NCBI RefSeq assembly: GCF_014170375.1
Contig: NZ_LZZW01000030.1
Coordinates: 247,501 to 311,500, forward strand
Length of the DNA: 64,000 nucleotides
Direction: 5' to 3'
From: Variovorax sp. UMC13
GTDB taxonomy: Bacteria > Pseudomonadota > Gammaproteobacteria > Burkholderiales > Burkholderiaceae_C
Shown here: piece after piece, positions 58,568-64,000 of the stretch
Layout: every line of letters begins with the position of its first letter
Position numbering within the stretch: position 1 is the first letter of the stretch
The notes under the pieces: generated by a model
Database searches by the model: none
Seen by the model: only the letters and a program-made list of their open reading frames with translations
Told to the model about the DNA's origin: nothing
Program-made: the position numbers and the translations under genes

Positions 58568-60220
58568 ATGGAACACCGCCTCTGGCATGCCTCGTACCCG
58601 CCCGGCATGGCCACCGACATCGCGCTGCCCGCCGACGAAACCCTGCTCACGCTGCTGGCGCGCGCGGTGCGCACGCACGGCGACGCGACCGCCGCCACCT
58701 GCCTCGGCGAATCGCTGAGCTTCACGCAGCTCGGCACGCTGTCGGACGGCCTGGCCGGCCACCTGCAGAGCCTGGACCTGGCCCCCGGCGACCGGGTCGC
58801 GCTGATGATGCCCAACAGCCTGGCCTACCTGGTGGCGCTGGCCGGCGTGCTCAAGGCCGGCCTGGTGGCGGTCACGGTCAATCCGCAATACACGGCGCGG
58901 GAAGTCGAGCACCAGTTGCGCGACGCCGGCGCGCGCTGCGTGGTGGTGTCGGAGAACCTGGCCGATGCGCTGCAGGCCGGCATGGGCGACTGCGACGTGC
59001 AGCACATCCTGCTCGCGCCGCTGGCCGGCCTGCGGGCGTCGACCGATGCCACCGGCGTCGTGGCCGGCAACGAGGCGCTGTCCACCGGCCCCTTCGGTGT
59101 GAGCCGGCTGAGCCTGGCGCACGCCATCGCCTGGGGCGCGAAGGCCGGCCTGGCGCCGGTCACGGTGCGGCCGGCCGACCCCGCCTTCCTGCAGTACACC
59201 GGCGGCACCACCGGCGTCTCGAAGGGCGCGGTGCTCACCCATGCGAGCTTCGGCGCCAGCCTGGCCCAGATCCGGCTGTGGATCGAGCAGGCCGGCCCGA
59301 TGCAGGGCAAGTCGATGGTGACGCCGCTGCCGCTCTACCACGTCTATCCATTGGCCATGGCCTTCTTCGCGCTCGACGCGGGGGCCGAGAACCGGCTGGT
59401 GCAGAACCCGCGCGACGTGCCGAAGTTCATCGAGGAGCTGCAGCGCGCGCCCTTCGAGATCCTGATCGGCGTCAACACCTTGTTCAACGCGCTGGTCGCG
59501 AGCCCCGAGCTGTCGGCCGTGGACTTCTCGCGCACGCGGCTGGTGGCGGGCGCGGGGGCCTCGATCCAGAGTGCGGTCGCGCAGCGCTGGGTCGCCGCGG
59601 GCGCGCCGGCGATCACCGAGGCCTACGGCCTGACCGAGACTTCGCCCAGCGTGACCTTCAACCCGCCGGGCCGCAACGGCACCATCGGCCGCGCCGTGCC
59701 CTCGACCGACGTGCTGATCGTCGACGACAGCGACCGGCCGGTGGCCATCGGCGAGCGCGGAGAGCTGCTGATCAAGGGCCCGCAGGTGTTCGCGGGCTAC
59801 TGGAACCGCCCCGACGAGACCCGGCGCGCCTTCACCGCCGACGGCTGGTTCCGCACCGGCGACGTCGTGACCATGGACGCCGAAGGCTACATGTACGTGG
59901 TCGACCGCAAGAAGGACATGATCCTGGTCTCGGGCTTCAACGTCTATCCCAACGAGATCGAGGGCGTGGTGGCGATGATGGCCGAGGTGGTCGAATGCGC
60001 CTGCATCGGCGTGCCCGACGAGCGCTCGGGCGAGGTGCCGCACCTGTTCGTGGTGAGCCGGCAGCCCGAGCTCAGCGCCGACGCCATCCGCGCCCACTGT
60101 CGCGGCAACCTGGCCGCCTACAAGGTGCCCAAGCACGTGAGCTTCGTGCCCGCGCTGCCCAAGTCCACGGTCGGCAAGATCCTGCGCAAGGAACTGCGCC
60201 AGCCCGCCGCCACGGCCTGA
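58568..60220 (+). CDS. Acyl-CoA synthetase (AMP-forming)
   Basis: 550-aa AMP-binding enzyme that couples a carboxylic acid to CoA through an acyl-adenylate. Intact motifs: phosphate loop QYTGGTTGVSKGAVLTH (about residues 206-222), AYGLTETSPSV, GWFRTGDVV, DRKKDMILVSGFNVYPNEIE and the catalytic lysine in PKSTVGKILRKEL. It resembles long- and medium-chain FadD-type ligases; the substrate is not predictable. Second gene of the TetR-linked plus operon, 44 bp after the isomerase. Confidence 0.92.
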   Translation: MEHRLWHASYPPGMATDIALPADETLLTLLARAVRTHGDATAATCLGESLSFTQLGTLSDGLAGHLQSLDLAPGDRVALMMPNSLAYLVALAGVLKAGLVAVTVNPQYTAREVEHQLRDAGARCVVVSENLADALQAGMGDCDVQHILLAPLAGLRASTDATGVVAGNEALSTGPFGVSRLSLAHAIAWGAKAGLAPVTVRPADPAFLQYTGGTTGVSKGAVLTHASFGASLAQIRLWIEQAGPMQGKSMVTPLPLYHVYPLAMAFFALDAGAENRLVQNPRDVPKFIEELQRAPFEILIGVNTLFNALVASPELSAVDFSRTRLVAGAGASIQSAVAQRWVAAGAPAITEAYGLTETSPSVTFNPPGRNGTIGRAVPSTDVLIVDDSDRPVAIGERGELLIKGPQVFAGYWNRPDETRRAFTADGWFRTGDVVTMDAEGYMYVVDRKKDMILVSGFNVYPNEIEGVVAMMAEVVECACIGVPDERSGEVPHLFVVSRQPELSADAIRAHCRGNLAAYKVPKHVSFVPALPKSTVGKILRKELRQPAATA

Positions 60221-60249
60221 ATCCGCACACCCCACCGAGACCCCACGCC

Positions 60250-62034
60250 ATGAGCCTTCGCTACCACGCGCCGCTGCGCGACATCCGCTTCGTCCTCCAC
60301 GAACTGCTGAACCTGCCGCAGGTCCTCGGCGGCACCGACGGCAGCGACTTCGACCCCGAGGTGATGGACCAGATCCTCGACGCCGCTGGCACCTTCGCCG
60401 AAGAGGTGGTCGCGCCGCTCAACGGCAGCGGCGACCGCGAGGGCTGCCGCATGCCGAGCGCGGGCGTGGTCACCACGCCCGCGGGCTTCAAGCCCGCCTA
60501 CGACCAGTTCGTCGCGGCCGGCTGGCCCGCGCTGGCCTGCCAGCCCGCGCATGGCGGCCAGGGCATGCCGACGGTGCTGAACAACGCGCTGTTCGAGATC
60601 CTGTGCGGCGCCAACATGGGCTGGGCCGCCTACCCGGGCATGTCGCACGCGGCCTACACCTGCCTCGCGGCCAACGGCTCGGCCGAGCAGATGGCGACCT
60701 ACCTGCCGCAGATCGCCTCGGGCGCCTGGGCCGGCACGATGTGCCTGACCGAGCCGCACAGCGGCACCGACCTGGGCCTGCTGCGCACGCGCGCCGTGCC
60801 GCGCCTCGACGGCAGCTACGAGCTCACCGGCGCCAAGATCTTCATCTCGGGCGGCGAGCAGGACCTGACGGCCAACATCGTGCACCTGGTGCTCGCGCGC
60901 CTGCCCGACGCGCCGCCCGGCGTGAAGGGCATCTCGCTGTTCATCGTGCCGAAGTTCATCGTCGATGCCGACGGCGGCCTCGGCGCGCGCAACGCGGTGC
61001 AGTGCGGTTCGATCGAGCACAAGATGGGCATCCATGGCAACGCCACCTGCACCATGAACTTCGACGGCGCCCAGGGCTGGCTGCTGGGCGAGGCGAACAA
61101 GGGCCTGGCCTCGATGTTCGTGATGATGAACCACGCGCGCATCATCGTCGGCGTCAACGCGATCGGCCTGATGGACGCGGCCTACCAGAAGGCGCTGGCC
61201 TACGCGAAGGACCGCACCCAGGGGCGGGCCCCGTCGGCGCAGCGCCGCGAGGCGCCGGCCGATCCGATCATCGAACATGCCGACGTGCGCCGCATGCTGC
61301 TCACGCAGAAGGCCTACGTCGAAGGCACGCGCGCCTATGCGCTGTGGGCCTCGCACCTGATCGACCTGCAGCACCGCGGCGACACGCCGGCGGCGCGGCA
61401 GGAAGCGGCCGAGCTGCTGGCGGTGGCCACGCCGATCGTGAAGGCCTTCAGCAGCGACCTGGCGGTGGAATGCACGAGCATGGCGATGCAGGTCTTCGGC
61501 GGCCATGGCTACATCTGCGACAACGGCGTGGAGCAGCACCTGCGCGATGCCCGCATCATCCCGCTGTACGAAGGCTCGAACGGCGTGCAGGCGATGGACC
61601 TGCTGGGCCGCAAGGTGCTCGCCGACGGCACCGCGAAGTTCGCGCGCTACCTGCAGGTCATCACCGATTTCGCCGACGCCAGGGCCGACGTCGAGGCCAT
61701 GCAGCCCTTCTGCGCGCCGCTGCGCGAGGCGGCTTCACTGGCCCTGCGCACCGCGCGCCACCTGTCGCTGCTGGCCGAGAGGAATCCCGACGCGGCGGGC
61801 GCGGCCGCCACGCCCTTCCTGCGGCTGGTGGGCCATGTCTCGCTGGCCTGGATGTGGGCGCGCATGGCCGACATCGGCCTGGCGCACGGCGCGGGGACCG
61901 AGCCGATCTATGCGGCGAAGCTCGCCACGGCGCGCTTCTACTTCGCGCGGCTCTTGCCCGAAGCGCAGTCGCTCGCGGCCGCCATCTCGGCCGGACCGGA
62001 GGTGGTGATGGCGCCCGAAGCCGCCTGGCTCTGA
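60250..62034 (+). CDS. Acyl-CoA dehydrogenase (long, DmdC-type)
   Basis: 594-aa flavoprotein that introduces the alpha-beta double bond into acyl-CoA. Seen are GTMCLTEPHSGTDLG, AKIFISGGEQDL, EHKMGIHGNATC, AMQVFGGHGYICDNG and the catalytic-base region LYEGSNGVQAMDLLGRKV. A C-terminal extension (about 470-594) marks the long subgroup that includes methylmercaptopropionyl-CoA dehydrogenase DmdC; automatic naming as DmdC is common but not proven here. Its last 97 bases overlap, antisense, the 3' end of the hydrolase gene coming from the right. Confidence 0.93.
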   Translation: MSLRYHAPLRDIRFVLHELLNLPQVLGGTDGSDFDPEVMDQILDAAGTFAEEVVAPLNGSGDREGCRMPSAGVVTTPAGFKPAYDQFVAAGWPALACQPAHGGQGMPTVLNNALFEILCGANMGWAAYPGMSHAAYTCLAANGSAEQMATYLPQIASGAWAGTMCLTEPHSGTDLGLLRTRAVPRLDGSYELTGAKIFISGGEQDLTANIVHLVLARLPDAPPGVKGISLFIVPKFIVDADGGLGARNAVQCGSIEHKMGIHGNATCTMNFDGAQGWLLGEANKGLASMFVMMNHARIIVGVNAIGLMDAAYQKALAYAKDRTQGRAPSAQRREAPADPIIEHADVRRMLLTQKAYVEGTRAYALWASHLIDLQHRGDTPAARQEAAELLAVATPIVKAFSSDLAVECTSMAMQVFGGHGYICDNGVEQHLRDARIIPLYEGSNGVQAMDLLGRKVLADGTAKFARYLQVITDFADARADVEAMQPFCAPLREAASLALRTARHLSLLAERNPDAAGAAATPFLRLVGHVSLAWMWARMADIGLAHGAGTEPIYAAKLATARFYFARLLPEAQSLAAAISAGPEVVMAPEAAWL

Positions 62035-62957
62035 GCCGCCGGGCCGAAGGCGACGCCGCGGGCCCAGCTGTCGACCGCGTCCAGCAGCCGGGCCTGCATC
62101 GCCAGCGTGGTCGCGGTGTGGTCGATGTCCGGCCAGAAGCGGTACTGCACCAGGCCGAACAGGCGCGAGCCGCGCAGCTGGCTCAGCATGCTGTGGTCGC
62201 GGTCGAAGCCGTTGTAGGTGTTCGAATACATCAGCGACAGCGCCACCCCCCGGTCGACCAGGGACAGCAGCGCGCGCTCGTAGTCGGCGGCCGAGAAGAC
62301 CTTGCCCTCGCCGCCGCCCAGGAAACCGCCCGCTTCCGCCGCCGCGGCGCGGTGCGGCAGCAGGGCACGCAGGCGCCCCAGGCTGCGCTCGCGCGCCGCC
62401 GCATCGCCGTCGCCGAGCCAGCCGACCAGGTCGTGCCACCAGGGATAGCTCGCGCGCACCGCCGCATTGCGCGGGAAGGCCGCCATGCGGCGCAGCTTGC
62501 GCTCCAGCCGCACGGTGCGGGTCATGTAGATCTCGCCGTCGAAGGACAGCAGGCCGATCACGCGCGGATCGTCCAGCGCCAGCGCCAGGCCGTTCTCGGC
62601 GCCTGAACAGATGCCGAACACCAGGAAGCGGCGCAGGCCATGGCGCTGCGACAGGAAGTCCATGGCGGCCTTCATGTCCTCTAGCGCCTGCGCGCGGTAG
62701 CCGTTGCGGCTCTGGGCCGCCACGCTGTCGCCGATGCCCGAGAGATCGAAGCGCAGGGCCGGCAGGCCGGCGCCGGCCAGGCGGCGCGCGGCCTTCACGT
62801 TGATCCGGTGCGGGCCGATGCGATGGTTCACGCCGGTGTTGAGCACCAGGCAGCCGATGTCGCTCATCTGGCCCGTCAGGCCCTGCGGCCGCGTGAGCAG
62901 GCCGAACAGATGGTCGTCGGAGCCGAACAGCACCGGTGCTTCGGAGAAGTCACTCAT
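61938..62957 (-). CDS. Alpha/beta hydrolase with cysteine nucleophile elbow (exosortase-associated hydrolase 1-like)
   Basis: 339-aa alpha/beta hydrolase. The strand-turn-helix elbow reads FGICSGAEN, a G-x-C-x-G form with cysteine at the nucleophile place. LRFDLSGIGDS precedes it and an Asp-His region lies further on (FWPDIDHTATTL). It resembles the 'hydrolase 1' of exosortase/exopolysaccharide clusters, which as I recall also carry Cys there. The last ~32 residues are Ala/Ser-rich and coded antisense to the acyl-CoA dehydrogenase end. It overlaps the upstream hydrolase gene by 8 nt. Confidence 0.7.
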   Translation of the reverse strand: MSDFSEAPVLFGSDDHLFGLLTRPQGLTGQMSDIGCLVLNTGVNHRIGPHRINVKAARRLAGAGLPALRFDLSGIGDSVAAQSRNGYRAQALEDMKAAMDFLSQRHGLRRFLVFGICSGAENGLALALDDPRVIGLLSFDGEIYMTRTVRLERKLRRMAAFPRNAAVRASYPWWHDLVGWLGDGDAAARERSLGRLRALLPHRAAAAEAGGFLGGGEGKVFSAADYERALLSLVDRGVALSLMYSNTYNGFDRDHSMLSQLRGSRLFGLVQYRFWPDIDHTATTLAMQARLLDAVDSWARGVAFGPAAQSQAASGAITTSGPAEMAAASDCASGKSRAK

Positions 62958-63762
62958 GGATTTCCGCCATCACGCGTTGGAGGGCCTCGGCCGGGACCAT
63001 CTCGTTGCCGGGGGACGGGTTGCTGGTCCAGATCAGCGGGTGTGCGAGCGGCACGTGACGCACCGTACCACGGCTGGCCTGCACCGTCATCCACTGGCGC
63101 GTGCGCGCATCCTCGGGCTTGGCCAGGGTGACCAGTTCGACGCCGTCGCCCAGCACCCGCCCCGAGGGCGGCGTGAGCGCGGCGATCTGCGCGCGCAGCA
63201 CCGACGACAGCGCGAAGCCGAAGGCCTCGTCGCTGAAGGCCCCCGGATCGACGCGCAGGCTGCGGCGCCAGCCGGGATCGGGCAGGGAATGGCTGAGTTC
63301 GAGCTCGCTCACATGCTTTTCGCGCAGCTCCTCGAGGTACGCGGGACCGTCGAGCACCGGCTCCCACAGCACCAGGCGCGCGATGCGCGGCTCGGCCATC
63401 GCCGCGGCCTGCAGGGCCAGCGTGGCCCCCATGCGGGCGCCGAACCACACGATGCGCGAGGCACCGGAACGGGCCGCGAGTTCGCGGTGCGCCGATGCGA
63501 TGTCGCGGCGCCAGCCGTCGAGCTCGCCGTCCTCGTCGTCGCCCGGCGAATCGCCGGTGCCGTAGGGGTCGAAGCGCAGCACCGGCATGCCGGCGCGCGC
63601 CAGCCGCAGCGCGAGCAGGCGGTAGAAGCGATGGCTGCGCAGGGCCTCGTGGCCCATGGGCGGGCACAGCAGCACCGCGGTGTCGGACACGCGCGCGCTG
63701 TCGGCCGCATGGAACAGGCCGAACAGCCGCCGCGACGGGGGACCGAACAGCAGCGGCGTCAT
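62950..63762 (-). CDS. Alpha/beta hydrolase without serine nucleophile (exosortase-associated hydrolase 2-like)
   Basis: 270-aa alpha/beta hydrolase fold. The start LFGPPSRRLFGLFH is followed by the oxyanion-type segment LLCPPMGHEALRSHRFYRLLA, then LRFDPYGTGDSPGD. At the nucleophile elbow it reads WFGARMGATLAL, with arginine where serine should be. The length and this pattern resemble 'hydrolase 2' of exosortase-A-type clusters. It is probably not a standard hydrolase by itself. Its start overlaps the carrier-protein stop by 4 nt (ATGA), and its end overlaps the Cys hydrolase. Confidence 0.7.
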   Translation of the reverse strand: MTPLLFGPPSRRLFGLFHAADSARVSDTAVLLCPPMGHEALRSHRFYRLLALRLARAGMPVLRFDPYGTGDSPGDDEDGELDGWRRDIASAHRELAARSGASRIVWFGARMGATLALQAAAMAEPRIARLVLWEPVLDGPAYLEELREKHVSELELSHSLPDPGWRRSLRVDPGAFSDEAFGFALSSVLRAQIAALTPPSGRVLGDGVELVTLAKPEDARTRQWMTVQASRGTVRHVPLAHPLIWTSNPSPGNEMVPAEALQRVMAEIHE

Positions 63763-64000
63763 GGCTTGCGTCCCCAGCCGGAGAACATGCGGTTCAGCAG
63801 CCCGCCGCGCGGGGCCTCGGCGGTGGCGCCGGCCTCGGCAGCGATGTCGACCGCGGCCTCGGTGGCCGCCAGCTGCGCCAGGCTCTCGAACATGTAGCGG
63901 CGCGGTTCGATGCGCAGGCCGAGGCTCTGCTCCGACTGCTGCACCACGCGCATGGCCAGCAGCGAATCGCCACCCAGGTCGAAGAAGTTGTCGCCGGCGC
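63759..64000 (-). CDS. C-terminal end of a carrier-protein-containing gene (NRPS/PKS-type thiolation domain), partial
   Basis: The visible 3' end encodes a phosphopantetheine attachment site, FFDLGGDSLLAMRVV, followed by helix 3 (LGLRIEPRRYMFESLAQLAA) and a ~35-residue Ala/Glu-rich, then basic tail (GLLNRMFSGWGRKP). The DSL serine would carry the 4'-phosphopantetheine arm. The sequence is more like a peptidyl carrier domain than fatty-acid ACP. The rest lies beyond the right edge, so it is either a free-standing carrier protein or the last domain of a multidomain synthetase. Confidence 0.8.
   Translation of the reverse strand, partial: AGDNFFDLGGDSLLAMRVVQQSEQSLGLRIEPRRYMFESLAQLAATEAAVDIAAEAGATAEAPRGGLLNRMFSGWGRKP

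Noticed and set aside
1..64000. CRISPR array, tRNA or rRNA genes, prophage or intact insertion sequence
   Set aside because: No regularly spaced repeats, cloverleaf-like gene ends, structural phage genes or transposase motifs were seen while reading both strands; a dedicated search could still find a small one.

Overview
This window is very GC-rich chromosomal DNA with tightly packed genes. Its gene families fit a betaproteobacterium of the Comamonadaceae, most likely Variovorax or a close relative. The signs are several LysE exporters, a MocR regulator, a FecI/FecR/TonB iron module, a liv-type ABC transporter with an acyl-CoA-ligase-like gene, and two hairpin-rich intergenic elements of a kind I associate with this family. 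The genus is an inference; there is no rRNA here to settle it. I see no tRNA, rRNA, CRISPR array, intact insertion sequence or prophage.

Layout. 0-11.5 kb: the 3' part of a phospholipase-D-family lipoprotein, then an amino-acid-handling block. It holds a MocR regulator with a clear inverted-repeat operator, three LysE exporters, an EamA exporter, an aminotransferase, a GST, a PhzF protein, a VOC protein, a threonine-dehydratase-like enzyme and a histidine phosphatase. 11.5-15.9 kb: an operon for two exported, probably phosphate-related lipoproteins (metallophosphoesterase and phytase-like esterase) behind a Pho-box-like triplet, and a small GIY-YIG-like protein. 16-19.6 kb: a GlsB/YeaQ-type membrane protein and a KaiC-like ATPase followed one base later by a hybrid histidine kinase. 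19.6-25 kb: a PEBP-like protein, a lysR-SET-creatininase operon, a quinone-oxidoreductase-like dehydrogenase and a sorbosone-dehydrogenase-like lipoprotein. 25.2-28.3 kb: envelope redox proteins (DsbD/ScsB-like and a redoxin). 28.3-38.9 kb: hemE, an AT-rich spacer with DnaA boxes, priA, a ClpP-like protein, an AEC transporter, a cardiolipin-synthase-like protein and the overlapping rep - small exported protein - pldA series, closed by a strong hairpin terminator.

38.9-44.2 kb: a DUF3883-like protein and a Fur-box-preceded sigma factor / FecR / TonB-receptor module. 44.4-51 kb: a branched-chain-amino-acid-type ABC operon (two permeases, two ATPases, a binding protein) ending in an acyl-CoA-ligase-like protein that has lost key residues. 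51-53.4 kb: visibly lower-GC DNA with a flavin-dependent oxidoreductase, followed by a LysE exporter; this looks acquired. 54-62 kb: a TetR-centred CoA-thioester catabolism cluster (SDR, thiolase, nitronate-monooxygenase-like protein one way; DsbA-like isomerase, acyl-CoA synthetase, acyl-CoA dehydrogenase the other), with the same operator motif at both promoters. 62-64 kb: two alpha/beta hydrolases with non-serine nucleophile elbows, coupled to the end of a carrier-protein gene that runs off the right edge.

Most reliable calls: hemE, priA, rep, the liv operon, pldA, the thiolase, the acyl-CoA dehydrogenase and the LysE set. The regulatory sites were found by eye and are candidates only.
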